DNA of 64,000 nucleotides from assembly GCA_022653075.1 (NCBI GenBank), contig JALCSB010000011.1, positions 1 to 64,000 on the forward strand. The letters are read 5' to 3'. The DNA comes from Intestinimonas sp. Its GTDB lineage: Bacteria > Bacillota > Clostridia > Oscillospirales > Oscillospiraceae. Positions 17,312 through 26,025 of this stretch are shown in pieces (positions within the stretch are counted from its first letter, which is position 1; every line of letters begins with the position of its first letter). The translations under genes and the position numbers were made by a program. The notes under the pieces are model-generated. The model saw only the letters and a list, made by a program, of their open reading frames with translations, did no database searches and was not told where the DNA came from.

Positions 17312-19300
17312 TCATTCGTCCTCGAAATACTGGTCAATGGCCTGCAGCAGTTCCTGAGACACCTGCGCAAGAGACTGGCCCGCCACCTGCGCACCCGCGG
17401 TGGCGGCGTTTCCGCCGCCGCCCAGTGCCTCCAAAATGACCTGCACGTTGGTGTCTCCCATACTCCGCGCGGAGATAATGACGCGGTCCCCGTCCGGAAA
17501 CAGGACAAAGGAGGTGTCGATACCGGAGATGTTCAGCAGTTCGTCCGCTGCCTGCGCGGCAGTAATGCGCCCCACGGTGTGGTCTACCACCGCCACGGCA
17601 ATATCCTCGTGGTACATTTTGGCATTTTGAATAATATCATAGCGGGCAATGGTTCCCGTCAGATCGTTTTGAAACAGCTTACGCACGTCACCGGTATCCG
17701 CGCCGGAGCGGCGCAGGAAAGCGGCTGCTTCAAAGGTACGGCTGCCGGTGCGCATAGTAAAATTCTTGGTGTCCAGCACAATGCCCGCCAGCAGGGCCTC
17801 AGCTTCAATTCTCAGCAAATCGGCAGGTTCCATCACATATTGCAGCAGCTCGGTGACCAATTCGCTGGCGGAGGAGGCATAAGGTTCGTGAAAATTGAGA
17901 GCCGCGTCCGCGATGTAGGAGGCGGCCCGGCGGTGATGGTCGATCACAGCCACGCGTGTACAGCACTCCAGCAGGTCCTGCGACTGGACCTGCTCGGGCC
18001 GGTTGGTATCCACCACCACCAGAAGGGTCCTAGGGTCTGCCTCCAGCAACGCGTCCTGTTCAGAGAGAAACACATCCCGGTATTCCGGGCTCTGACTCAG
18101 CAGCTCAACCATTCCGGAGGCCGGGTTTTCGCCCGGCGCGCGGACAATTTTCACCGCCACACCACGTTTCCGCGCCAGTGCGCAGATGCCGGTGGCCGCA
18201 CCGATGGAATCCAGATCTGGAAATTTATGCCCCATCACATACACCCTGGAGGAGTCCGCCACCAGTTCGCCCAGCGTATTGGCCATGACCCTGCTCTTCA
18301 CCTTGGTGCGCTTTTCCATTTCTTTGCTGCGGCCACCGTAAAATTCAAAGTTGTATTCATTTTTCACTACGGCCTGGTCCCCGCCCCGGGAGAGGGCCAT
18401 TTCAATGGATAGGGAGGCATATTCAAACAGTCCTTTGAAAGACGGTGCCTCCCGGCCCACGCCGATGGACAGTGTGATCCCCACGCCCGTGGGTCCTGTA
18501 ATGGCATGTACCTCATCCAATATGGAGAATTTTCCGCCGCGGAACTTCTCCAGATAGCGCTCTTCAAAAAGGAACAAATACCGGTCCCGGTCATACCGGA
18601 GAAACAGGCCGCCGGTCGGCTCCACCCACTGGGACAGCATCTGGTTGACCTGGCTGAGCGCGGCTGTGCGGGCGGCCTCGTCGCCCCCCTTCACCGCATC
18701 TTCGTAGTTGTCCAGCAGCAGGATGGCCACCACGGGCCGGGACTCGAAAAACTCCTCCTTCACGGAGGAATATTCGGTTATATCCACCCAATAGGTGGTG
18801 GCGAGTGTGGAGTGTCCCCCCCTGGTGTCGGTGTGAACCAGGCTGCCAAATACCAGGAAACGCCGGTCTTTCACCTTGACCTCTCCGGGGTACTCGGTTT
18901 TGCCCTCCATGAGCCAGCGGGTATCAAAGTCCGGCACAGCGGTGGCAAGGCTGGTGTCAAACAGATGTTCCCGCTCACCGGTCATGCGGAGGAACTGCTC
19001 GTTACTCCAGATCACCTCGTTGGTGTCCGGATGAAAAATGACCATGGGCAGCGGTGCGTTGAGCAGCGTATCTTTTGTGGCCAGATCCATTGTGCCGGTA
19101 ACGGTTTCGATATATTGCAGCATCTCCTGCTTGCGGCGGGCGTTGCTGCTGCGCAGATAGGCTGCCAGAATAATCACCACCAGCCCCTCCGCGAGAGCCA
19201 GCGGAGGGCTGAAGAAGGCAGTGACAACGGTAAAACAGATCAGACATCCAAAGTAGAGCTTCAGGCTTGGCGCCAGAAGTTGAGATAATTTCTGATTCAT
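17312..19300 (-). CDS. gdpP: Cyclic-di-AMP phosphodiesterase GdpP (DHH/DHHA1)
   Basis: 662-residue membrane phosphodiesterase that hydrolyses c-di-AMP. Two transmembrane segments lie near residues 14-50, then a PAS-like domain (about 80-170) and a degenerate GGDEF domain (about 185-310) as usual for GdpP. The DHH domain has MGHKFPDLDSIGAA (His358, Asp362, Asp364), VVVDTNRPEQ and AVIDHHRRA (454-456), followed by DHHA1 at the C-terminus (ALGGGGNAATAGAQ). All metal ligands expected are visible. A good ribosome binding site (AAAGGAGG) and an upstream promoter support it as first gene of the run ending in ftsH. GdpP sets c-di-AMP levels and so affects potassium uptake, osmolyte handling and beta-lactam tolerance. 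Confidence 0.95.
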   Translation of the reverse strand: MNQKLSQLLAPSLKLYFGCLICFTVVTAFFSPPLALAEGLVVIILAAYLRSSNARRKQEMLQYIETVTGTMDLATKDTLLNAPLPMVIFHPDTNEVIWSNEQFLRMTGEREHLFDTSLATAVPDFDTRWLMEGKTEYPGEVKVKDRRFLVFGSLVHTDTRGGHSTLATTYWVDITEYSSVKEEFFESRPVVAILLLDNYEDAVKGGDEAARTAALSQVNQMLSQWVEPTGGLFLRYDRDRYLFLFEERYLEKFRGGKFSILDEVHAITGPTGVGITLSIGVGREAPSFKGLFEYASLSIEMALSRGGDQAVVKNEYNFEFYGGRSKEMEKRTKVKSRVMANTLGELVADSSRVYVMGHKFPDLDSIGAATGICALARKRGVAVKIVRAPGENPASGMVELLSQSPEYRDVFLSEQDALLEADPRTLLVVVDTNRPEQVQSQDLLECCTRVAVIDHHRRAASYIADAALNFHEPYASSASELVTELLQYVMEPADLLRIEAEALLAGIVLDTKNFTMRTGSRTFEAAAFLRRSGADTGDVRKLFQNDLTGTIARYDIIQNAKMYHEDIAVAVVDHTVGRITAAQAADELLNISGIDTSFVLFPDGDRVIISARSMGDTNVQVILEALGGGGNAATAGAQVAGQSLAQVSQELLQAIDQYFEDE

Positions 19301-19383
19301 AATTATACTGCCTCCTTTCGGGTGCAGCCTGGTCCGGGCTGCTGTGCGTGTGCCTGTAAATCAGTGCTTACAGATAAATAAAT

Positions 19384-19412
19384 ATTATAACAGACGGGTC
19401 TTTGAAATACAA
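19384..19412 (-). promoter_or_regulatory. Probable promoter of the gdpP-ftsH run
   Basis: On the minus strand TTGTAT (19412-19407) and TATAAT (19389-19384) are 17 bases apart, about 85 bases before the gdpP ATG. Confidence 0.5.
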
Positions 19413-19438
19413 GAGTTCCCCGTTAACGCGGCCCGGGG

Positions 19439-20809
19439 TCATTTTCCCACACAGAAGCGGGAAAAGATCCGGTCCACCACATCCTCCCGGACTGTGCGTC
19501 CAGTCAGCTCTCCCAAAGCCCCCATGGCCTCCTCCACATCGGTGAGAGCGGCGTCGGGCGTGATCCCGGCCAAAAAGCCACGGTGAGCCTCCCGCAGCGC
19601 ATCCAGCGCCCGGGTGACGGCCTGGGCCTGCCGGGCGTTGGTCAGCATGGCCAGCCCGCCGCCCGCGCCGGGCTGGGGAAACAGAGCCGCCACGGAGGCG
19701 GACAGGTCGGAAAGGCCCGCACCCGTCCGGGCGCTGACCAGACACAGGGCCGGATAACGGGCGCGCAGGGCCGGCAGGTCCACCACAGTACCCCGGTCGG
19801 CCTTATTGACTACGCACAACACCCGTTCCGCCCGTTGGGCCTCTGCCATGGCAATCTTGTCCTCCGGCGTGAGGGGGACAGAGCCATCCAGTACCAGCAG
19901 GGCCAGCGCCGCCCGATCCAGCGCCGCACGGCTGCGCTCCATACCCAACCGCTCCACCGCATCGCCGCCTTCCCGCAGGCCGGCGGTGTCGATGAGCCGA
20001 AGCAGCACGCCGTCCAGGCGGACGGTCTCCTCCACCGTGTCACGCGTGGTGCCGGGTATGTCGGTGACAATCGCGCGCTGATAGCCCAGCAGGGCGTTGA
20101 GCAGGGAGGACTTGCCTGCATTGGTCCGGCCCGCCAGCACACAGGGTACCCCTCGGGCCACAAACCTGCCCCGCTCATAGGTATCCAGCAGTGCGGACAG
20201 GCCGTTTTCCCCCCGTTCCAGTGCTTTGGAGAGGGTCTCGGCCCGGAACGGGTCGATGTCCTCGTCCGGATAATCCAGCACGGCGTGAAAATGGGCCGAC
20301 AAATCCACCAGTTCCCTGTAGATCTCTTCGGCCCGGCGGGAGATGCCCCCGGCCAGCTGCCCCGCCGCAGTGTGGACGGCGGCATCGGTCTGGGCCTCCA
20401 GCAAATCGCCCACCGCCTCCGCCTGCGTCAGGTCCAGCTTCCCGTTGAGAAAAGCCCGCCGGGTAAATTCTCCAGGCTTTGCGGGGCGGGCTCCGGCGGC
20501 GTACAGGGCCTCCAGGCCCAATGCCAGTACGGCCGGGGCGCCGTGGCACTGAAGCTCTGCGGTGTCTTCGCCAGTATAGCTGTGGGGTGCGCGGGAGATG
20601 GTGGCCAGTACCCGGTCAATGGGCGCGCCCTCTCGGTCCAGCAGAGTCCCGTAGACCAGCGCCCGGTCCGGTGCCTGGGTCATGGTCCGGCCGGAAAAGG
20701 CCCGGAACACCTGGTCCACCGCAGCCGCCGCGCCTGGTCCGGACAGCCGCAGGATACCAATGGCGCAGGGTATGGGTGGGGTAGCGATAGCGGCGATCAG
20801 ATCTGACAT
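19439..20809 (-). CDS. mnmE: tRNA uridine-5-carboxymethylaminomethyl modification GTPase MnmE
   Basis: 456-residue potassium-dependent GTPase that with MnmG modifies wobble U34 of tRNAs. The N-terminal formyl-tetrahydrofolate-binding domain begins AAIATPPIPCAIGILRLSGP. The G domain has GRTNAGKSSLLNALLG, the switch sequence TDIPGTTRDTVEE, DTAGLREG and NKAD. The C-terminus ends FCVGK, the conserved CxGK motif. The start was moved to 20809, where GGGGGA precedes ATG, from an open frame reaching 20866. In many bacteria mnmE is followed by mnmG near oriC; here mnmG is not adjacent and the next gene is gdpP, 138 bp away. Confidence 0.95.
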   Translation of the reverse strand: MSDLIAAIATPPIPCAIGILRLSGPGAAAAVDQVFRAFSGRTMTQAPDRALVYGTLLDREGAPIDRVLATISRAPHSYTGEDTAELQCHGAPAVLALGLEALYAAGARPAKPGEFTRRAFLNGKLDLTQAEAVGDLLEAQTDAAVHTAAGQLAGGISRRAEEIYRELVDLSAHFHAVLDYPDEDIDPFRAETLSKALERGENGLSALLDTYERGRFVARGVPCVLAGRTNAGKSSLLNALLGYQRAIVTDIPGTTRDTVEETVRLDGVLLRLIDTAGLREGGDAVERLGMERSRAALDRAALALLVLDGSVPLTPEDKIAMAEAQRAERVLCVVNKADRGTVVDLPALRARYPALCLVSARTGAGLSDLSASVAALFPQPGAGGGLAMLTNARQAQAVTRALDALREAHRGFLAGITPDAALTDVEEAMGALGELTGRTVREDVVDRIFSRFCVGK

Positions 20810-20936
20810 GATACTTCCCCCTGTCTGTACTGGGCCCCTTTTGGGGCCGCGCCTATTTTTGTGCAATCCGCCCTCTTGACAGTCCGTCCTCAGCGGAAAA
20901 ATGAATAAGTGTACATCTCAGGTTTCCATAACAATG

Positions 20937-20957
20937 TGTGGACAAACCTGTGGATAA
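20937..20957 (-). promoter_or_regulatory. Tandem DnaA-box-like pair
   Basis: On the minus strand the segment reads TTATCCACA-GGT-TTGTCCACA. The first nonamer is a perfect match to the DnaA box consensus TTATNCACA; the second differs at one position. Both are in the same orientation, 12 bp apart, 128 bp upstream of mnmE. Confidence 0.55.
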
Positions 20958-21039
20958 TGTGCAAAACTCCTGTGATGCTTTCTTTTCTTCTGGATATGGC
21001 GCGTTATTTTCTTGAATACAGGAATGAATATCCCGTGTA

Positions 21040-21084
21040 AAAAAGTCACAGGCCGCCGAAAAGGCCGGCAGTCTGTGACTTTTA
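21040..21084 (-). terminator. Terminator of the FAD oxidoreductase gene
   Basis: AGTCACAG (21044-21051) pairs with CTGTGACT (21073-21080), with an inner GCCGGC-rich pairing; on the minus strand the hairpin is followed by TTTTTT. Confidence 0.75.
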
Positions 21085-21105
21085 TGCATAAGCGCTTCCC
21101 TCCGG

Positions 21106-22509
21106 TCAGACTTTCTGATCCAACCGTTTGGAAATGACCTGAGCCACTTTGACGCCGGAAGCGCCGGCCTGAGCCAGCCCGCGGGTAATTCCGGCGCCGT
21201 CACCGATGGCAAAAAAGCCGGGCAGGGCGGTCTCCAGTTCACCGGACAGCTCCAGCCGGGAAGAATAAAACTTGACCTCCGCGCCATAGAGCAGGGTGTC
21301 GTAGTTGGCAGTACCGGGGGCCAGCTTGTCCAGCTGGTAGATCATCTCAATGATATCGTCCAACTGCCGCTTGGGCAAAGCCAGAGAGAGGTCGCCGGGC
21401 ACGGCGGCGGTGAGGGTGGGACGCGTAAATGATTTGGACATTCTGTGTTCATTGGTGCGCACGCCCTTCACCAGGTCACCAAAGCGCTGAACGAGCACGC
21501 CGCCTGCCAACATGTTGGACAGGGAGGCAATGTGCTTGCCATAACGGTAAGGTTCGTCGAAGGGCTGGGTAAATCGGTTGGATACCAGCAGAGCAAAGTT
21601 GGTGTTCTCACTGCGGAGGGCCGGGTCGGCGTAGGAGTGGCCGTTGACGGTATTGATTCCCTCCACATTTTCCGCCACCACATGCCCGTAGGGGTTCATG
21701 CAGAAGGTGCGCACCTGGTCGCCGTACTGCTTGGTGCGGTAAACCAGTTTGGACTCGTATACCACATCGGTGATGTGTTCAAAAACAAGGGCGGGCAGCT
21801 CCACCCGCACACCGATATCCACCTGGTTGTTGATGAGGCGCAGTCCCAGCTTCTTGCATTGGTTGGAAAACCACTCCGCGCCGGAGCGCCCGGGGGCGGC
21901 AATAAGCCAGTCGCAGGAAATTCCGCCGCCGTTCTCCAGCTCCAGCCGGTAGCCGGCGTCGGCCTGGCGGATGGAGGCCACGGCGGTCTGGAATCGGAAC
22001 TCAATGCCCATCGTGCGCAGGTCCTCATAGATATTCTCCAGGATACGAAGATTGTTTTCGGTACCCAGATGCTTTACCCTGGCCTGCAGGAGATGCAGGT
22101 CATATTCCAGCGCTTTTTTTTCCAGGGCGCGGGCGGCGGGGGTATCCGTGGAATAAAACTCCGTGGTGGCACCGTGGGCCACGTTGATGGAATCCACATA
22201 GCCGATGAGATCCATGATCTCCGCCGCGGGCATAAAATCGGTAAGCCAGCCGCCAAACGCGGTGGTAAAATTGAACTTTCCATCGGAGAACGCGCCCGCG
22301 CCGCCAAAACCGCACATGGTACCGCATATTTTGCACTGAATACAGTCTTTCACTTTTTTGGTCACAATCGGGCAGCTGCGGCTGTAAATGTCGCGCCCCT
22401 GCTCCAGCACCACCACGCGCAGGCCCGGATTCCGGCGCATGAGCTCATAGGCCGCGTAGATACCGGCTTCTCCGCAGCCGATAATCGCAACATGATATCG
22501 TTCGTTCAT
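21106..22509 (-). CDS. FAD-dependent oxidoreductase (uncharacterised dehydrogenase type)
   Basis: 467 residues. The Rossmann FAD-binding motif VAIIGCGEAGIYAAYEL starts at about residue 6 with a following acidic end VVVLEQG. A cysteine group CIQCKICGTMCGFGGAGAF at about 75-93 resembles the cluster-like motif of the COG2509 group of FAD dehydrogenases. A second dinucleotide-type segment FFAIGDGAGITRGLAQAGASG near the C-terminus closes the fold. Similar proteins are often annotated as NAD(P)/FAD-dependent oxidoreductases with unknown substrate. The start at 22509 has AAAGGAG upstream; the frame is open to 22551. It is a single-gene unit ended by its own terminator. Whether the cysteines hold an iron-sulfur cluster cannot be decided from sequence. 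Confidence 0.8.
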   Translation of the reverse strand: MNERYHVAIIGCGEAGIYAAYELMRRNPGLRVVVLEQGRDIYSRSCPIVTKKVKDCIQCKICGTMCGFGGAGAFSDGKFNFTTAFGGWLTDFMPAAEIMDLIGYVDSINVAHGATTEFYSTDTPAARALEKKALEYDLHLLQARVKHLGTENNLRILENIYEDLRTMGIEFRFQTAVASIRQADAGYRLELENGGGISCDWLIAAPGRSGAEWFSNQCKKLGLRLINNQVDIGVRVELPALVFEHITDVVYESKLVYRTKQYGDQVRTFCMNPYGHVVAENVEGINTVNGHSYADPALRSENTNFALLVSNRFTQPFDEPYRYGKHIASLSNMLAGGVLVQRFGDLVKGVRTNEHRMSKSFTRPTLTAAVPGDLSLALPKRQLDDIIEMIYQLDKLAPGTANYDTLLYGAEVKFYSSRLELSGELETALPGFFAIGDGAGITRGLAQAGASGVKVAQVISKRLDQKV

Positions 22510-22560
22510 GGACGTTCTCCTTTGAATTTCAAGCTCGCGCCACACGGGCACAGCGGAGCA

Positions 22561-22589
22561 AGTATAACATAGTTTCAGCCATTTGAAAA
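22561..22589 (-). promoter_or_regulatory. Possible promoter of the FAD oxidoreductase gene
   Basis: On the minus strand TTTTCA and TATACT are separated by 17 bases, about 50 bases upstream of the ATG and overlapping the end of the DUF1294 gene. Confidence 0.35.
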
Positions 22590-22898
22590 GATTTTAAGCA
22601 TCTGGGCGGAAAGCAGCGGTGAGCACCACGCCAGCAGGGCAAGCTGCGCCAGTGCCAGCAGGGAAAACCCCACTCGAAATTCCCTGTGCAGGGTCTTATG
22701 GCGGAATACCCGCATGCCCAGCCATGCTCCCATGCCGCCAAGCAGCAGGGCCAGTAACCACAGAGTCCGTTCCGGCACCCGCCACGCACCGCGCCTGGCC
22801 TTCCACTTATCCACGCCCATGGCGCAGAAGGCCAGCGTGCTCATTCCCAGGATCAGAACACCCAGCGCGCCCCAGTGCCGGCATAGAAAGGGGATCAA
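22575..22898 (-). CDS. DUF1294 family small membrane protein
   Basis: 107 residues. The diagnostic DUF1294 core is GVDKWKARRGAWRVPERTLW followed by LLLGGMGAWLGMRVFRHKT. Three hydrophobic segments are visible: N-terminal (ALGVLILGMSTLAFCAMG), central (LLALLLGGMGAWLG) and C-terminal (GFSLLALAQLALLAWCS). The start is inferred as TTG at 22898, with GGGAGGGGA four bases upstream. It overlaps the stop of the preceding gene (TTGA), indicating translational coupling. The function of DUF1294 proteins is unknown. Confidence 0.8.
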   Translation of the reverse strand: MIPFLCRHWGALGVLILGMSTLAFCAMGVDKWKARRGAWRVPERTLWLLALLLGGMGAWLGMRVFRHKTLHREFRVGFSLLALAQLALLAWCSPLLSAQMLKIFSNG

Positions 22899-23548
22899 GC
22901 CGTCCCCTCCCGCGGGATATAGAGAAGCCCGCCACCCAGGCGGGTGGTGATAAGCCACAGGCGAAAATCCACTTTTATCTCCCGGCCACCGTCCAACACC
23001 GTACAGAAAATAGGACCTTCCGGCCGCTCCTCCACTTCGATAATGGTCATCCAGTGCCACCGTTCCATCTTCTCGCACCGGCCCGATGACAAATTCAGGA
23101 AAGCCACCGGGCAATCCGCCCGCAGGGCGGTGCGCAGGAAAGCAGCGCACTGGTCGGCGGTGGGCCGCGCCACCCGCAGCAGGGGCGGCACGTCCAGTTC
23201 CCGCACAGGCAAAACCACACCCCGGTCGGCGGCAAAGGCGGTCAGTCCCTTCCGGAACATCCGCAGAGTATGCACGCCCAGCCGCCCCGGCGTGATATAC
23301 CGCCACGTCTCATTCATAAGGGCCAAAAATTCCGCCCGGGTCTGATTGCCGGAGGGGTAAAATACGCGGCACTCCGGGCGAGTTCCGGCCAAATAGCGGG
23401 CCAGATGAGCCGCTACCGTAGCGCCGCAGCCCGCCTTTTGCTTTTCTTCCTCGGCATACCACATCTGATCGGCGCCGCGCCATGCGCTGCCGTCTTCCGT
23501 CAGCGTAAACAGCTCCGGACGGGTCAGGGTCTCCGTTCGCTCCACCAC
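22895..23548 (-). CDS. Papain-like (C39-type) cysteine-peptidase-fold protein, function unknown
   Basis: 217 residues, no clear signal peptide or membrane segment. The layout suggests a papain-fold protein: QKAGCGATVAAHLARYL puts Cys41 at the start of a helix, RWHWMTIIEVEE gives His165 at the start of a strand, and Asp186 (TVLDGG) could complete the triad. The central MNETWRYITPGRLGVHTLRMF region is characteristic of this group of uncharacterised Clostridia proteins as far as I can judge. The start is GTG at 23548 with GGAGG six bases upstream. Its stop overlaps the DUF1294 start, so the two are probably co-expressed. Protease activity is inferred only from residue spacing. Confidence 0.62.
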   Translation of the reverse strand: MVERTETLTRPELFTLTEDGSAWRGADQMWYAEEEKQKAGCGATVAAHLARYLAGTRPECRVFYPSGNQTRAEFLALMNETWRYITPGRLGVHTLRMFRKGLTAFAADRGVVLPVRELDVPPLLRVARPTADQCAAFLRTALRADCPVAFLNLSSGRCEKMERWHWMTIIEVEERPEGPIFCTVLDGGREIKVDFRLWLITTRLGGGLLYIPREGTA

Positions 23549-23709
23549 GCATTCCTCCGTGTTTCCGCTCCCGCGTAAGCGGGAGTGATGCGGCCGCTTA
23601 CGCGTCCGTTTTTTTAAAGCTTACCGCATTTTCCAAAAAAACGCAAGCAGGGCATCCGCTTTCTTATCCGTGAAACCGGTTTAGAAAATTACATTTTTAT
23701 GAAAAGACC

Positions 23710-23738
23710 TTTTCAATATAAAAAATATAAGCTATAAT
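23710..23738 (+). promoter_or_regulatory. Probable promoter of the pilus-cluster regulator
   Basis: TTTTCA at 23710-23715 and a perfect TATAAT at 23733-23738 are separated by 17 bases in a very AT-rich stretch. The resulting leader would be about 85 bases. Confidence 0.6.
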
Positions 23739-23827
23739 GTTTTTATTAAAGTATATGGTACTTCCCGCTCGAAGTCTGAGCAGATAACTCCGGAACCACC
23801 GGAATGGAAGAGGACGGTGATGCATCG

Positions 23828-25042
23828 ATGAAGCAGAAAGCAAAAACTTCACCTATGGGAGTCGTCCGGGTTACTTTTCTGGGCAAGTTTTCTCTGGAGG
23901 CAAACGGAACTACGCTGGACGACAGTTTGAACCGCTCCCTCAAACTGTGGAGCGTACTGGCCTACCTGATTCTGCATCAGGACCGCTTGGTCCCTCAGTC
24001 TGAATTTATTGAGCTTTTCTGGCCTGAAGAAAATAGTTCCAATCCGGTCAATGCGCTGAAAACACTGCTCTATCGTATCCGCGTCATGCTGGCGCCGCTG
24101 TTCGGCCCTGCCTCGCATCCTATTCTTGCACACCGGGGTGCTTATGGCTGGAACCCGGCCTTGCCCTGCGTGCTGGATATTGATCAGTTCGAACGGCTGT
24201 GCCATGCAGCGGCGGCGCAAGGCCTGGCTCCTGACCGCCGCATCATGCTCTACCGTCAGGCATTGTCCCTGTACGCCGGTGACCTGCTGCCCAAGCTCTC
24301 CGGTTATATGTGGATCACCACACTCTCCGCCCGGTATCACGCCATATATCTGGCGGCGGTTAAGTCCCTGGCAGGCTTGCTGGACGATGCCCAGTACTAT
24401 AACGAGATGCACGACATCTGCTCCCGCGCCAGTGATCTGGACCCTCTGGACGAGGACCTGCACGCCTTGGTTATTCGGGCACTTATACATATGGGCAGAG
24501 ATTCCGCCGCCCTCAGCCGCTATGAAAATGCCACCGATTTGCTCTACCGTAATCTGGGCGTCCGCCCGTCAGAGGCCCTGCGCAGCCTGTACACTGAATT
24601 GATGTCCACTGAAAAGTCACTGGAAACCGATTTGGGCGTTATCATGGGCGACCTGCGGGAAGCCGCACGGCCTAAAGGTGCTTTTGTCTGCGAATACGGC
24701 TTTTTTAAGGAAGCTTACCGGTTGGAAGCCCGCCGCGCTGTGCGCAGCGGCAACAGCGTACATATCTGCCTGATCACCGTCTCTCTCCCCGATGGGGATA
24801 TCCCGCCGCTGGACGTTCTCTCCATTACGATGGATCAGTTGTTGGCTGCTCTGACCGGTAGTCTGCGTCAGGGCGACGTGGTATCCCGGTATAGCGGAGC
24901 CCAGTATGTAGTCATGCTTCCGGGCGCCAGCTATGAGGACAGCAATATGGTTATGGACCGCGCGATGGATGCTTTCTACCGGCAACATCGCCGCAGTTTC
25001 CTCAAGCTAAACGTGCGGATCCGGGAGTTGGATCTCGTATAA
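23828..25042 (+). CDS. BTAD/SARP-type transcriptional regulator with a degenerate GGDEF-like C-terminal domain
   Basis: About 404 residues. The N-terminal winged helix (VTFLGKFSLEANGTTLDD, LWSVLAYLILHQDRLVPQSE, NALKTLLYRIRVML) is the OmpR-like DNA-binding domain of BTAD/SARP proteins. The bacterial transcriptional activator domain with TPR-like helices follows (LCHAAAAQGLAPDRRIMLY to RYENATDLLYRNLGVRPSEA). The last 140 residues resemble a GGDEF fold whose signature has become SRYSGAQYVVMLPGAS in place of xRYGGDEFxVLLPGxS, so diguanylate cyclase activity is not expected. ATG 23828 is chosen (GGTGA 7 bases upstream); ATG 23804 is possible. It precedes the transglutaminase/pilus genes by 56 bp, so it probably regulates them. 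What it senses is unknown. Confidence 0.75.
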   Translation: MKQKAKTSPMGVVRVTFLGKFSLEANGTTLDDSLNRSLKLWSVLAYLILHQDRLVPQSEFIELFWPEENSSNPVNALKTLLYRIRVMLAPLFGPASHPILAHRGAYGWNPALPCVLDIDQFERLCHAAAAQGLAPDRRIMLYRQALSLYAGDLLPKLSGYMWITTLSARYHAIYLAAVKSLAGLLDDAQYYNEMHDICSRASDLDPLDEDLHALVIRALIHMGRDSAALSRYENATDLLYRNLGVRPSEALRSLYTELMSTEKSLETDLGVIMGDLREAARPKGAFVCEYGFFKEAYRLEARRAVRSGNSVHICLITVSLPDGDIPPLDVLSITMDQLLAALTGSLRQGDVVSRYSGAQYVVMLPGASYEDSNMVMDRAMDAFYRQHRRSFLKLNVRIRELDLV

Positions 25043-25098
25043 GTTTTTTCCCATTACAAACCGTCATTCCGCCTGGATAGGAGGAGGGACATTTTTTC

Positions 25099-26025
25099 AT
25101 GAAACATACTCGATTGAAACGTCTGGCCTTTTTGGGGCTGTCTCTGGCCGTGATGGCGGGAGCCGTTACGGCGCTTGGCTCCGCATCGCTCTCCAAAACG
25201 GCAAAAGCCGCCGAACTGCCGGTGAAGCAGCCGGTCCAGACGGGCGTTACCGTCTACGCCAACGACAAGGCCACTGTGGATGCCTCCAACCTGGCCGAAG
25301 GATATGTCATGGTGAAGTATACCGGCGGCAAGCAGGTGCGCATCAAAGTACAGATCACAAAGTCCGGCGGCATCACCTATACCTATAACCTTAACTCCGG
25401 CGGCAATTACGAGACTTTTCCTCTCACGGAGGGCGACGGCACTTATGCGATCAAGGTTTTCGAAAATGTCAGCGGTACCAAGTATGCCCAGGCGCAGGCC
25501 TGCACGGTAAATATGGTTCTGCGCAACGACTTTCTGCCTTTTCTATACTCCAACCAGTATGTGGACTACGACAGCGGTCCTCAGACGGTGGCCAAGGCCG
25601 CCGAGCTGACCGTCGGCGCCTCCGGAGATTTGGACAAGGTGCAGAAAATCTTTGACTTTGTGGTAGACCAGTTTACCTACGACTACGAGGAGGCCGCTAC
25701 CGTGCAGAGCGGCTATCTGCCCCGGCTGGACCGTGTGCTGGCCAGCCGGAAGGGAATCTGTTTCGACTACGCCGCAGTGATGACCGCCATGCTCCGCAGT
25801 CAGAACATCCCTTGTAAGCTGGTCGTGGGTTATGCGGGTACCGTTTACCACGCATGGATCAATGTCTATATCGCCGGAACCGGCTGGGTGGATGGTCTGA
25901 TTGTGTTTGACGGTACCAGCTGGACACTGATGGACCCCACCTTCGTCTCCAGCGGAGGCCGCAGCCAATCCATTATGAGCTATGTCACCAACAGCAGCAA
26001 TTATACACAGAAATACGCCTACTGA
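25099..26025 (+). CDS. Secreted transglutaminase-like protein
   Basis: 308 residues with a Sec signal peptide: basic start MKHTRLKRL, hydrophobic core to about residue 28, and likely cleavage after AKA near residues 36-38. A beta-rich domain (about 45-140) precedes a transglutaminase-core domain. The catalytic triad is visible as RKGICFDYAAVMTAML (Cys221), YHAWINVYI (His251) and TLMDPTF (Asp279). Bacterial proteins of this group are usually proteases, peptide amidases or crosslinking enzymes at the cell surface; the sequence does not say which. It lies between the BTAD regulator and the GspF-like gene, so it may act on the surface structure those genes build. AGGAGG precedes the ATG. Confidence 0.85.
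   Translation: MKHTRLKRLAFLGLSLAVMAGAVTALGSASLSKTAKAAELPVKQPVQTGVTVYANDKATVDASNLAEGYVMVKYTGGKQVRIKVQITKSGGITYTYNLNSGGNYETFPLTEGDGTYAIKVFENVSGTKYAQAQACTVNMVLRNDFLPFLYSNQYVDYDSGPQTVAKAAELTVGASGDLDKVQKIFDFVVDQFTYDYEEAATVQSGYLPRLDRVLASRKGICFDYAAVMTAMLRSQNIPCKLVVGYAGTVYHAWINVYIAGTGWVDGLIVFDGTSWTLMDPTFVSSGGRSQSIMSYVTNSSNYTQKYAY

Larger units (their letters stand above)
20810..21105. other. 296-bp intergenic region upstream of mnmE
   Basis: The gap between mnmE and the FAD oxidoreductase contains two tandem DnaA-box-like sequences (20937-20957), AT-rich DNA to either side, and the terminator of the oxidoreductase gene at 21040-21084. No ORF with a good start is present. Confidence 0.6.

Noticed and set aside
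17099..18412. 437-codon plus-strand ORF opposite rplI and gdpP
   Set aside because: It spans two real genes on the other strand and shows no domain or start signal.
17312..19300. Degenerate GGDEF domain of GdpP as an anomaly
   Set aside because: A modified GGDEF domain is standard in GdpP proteins and not evidence of lost function.
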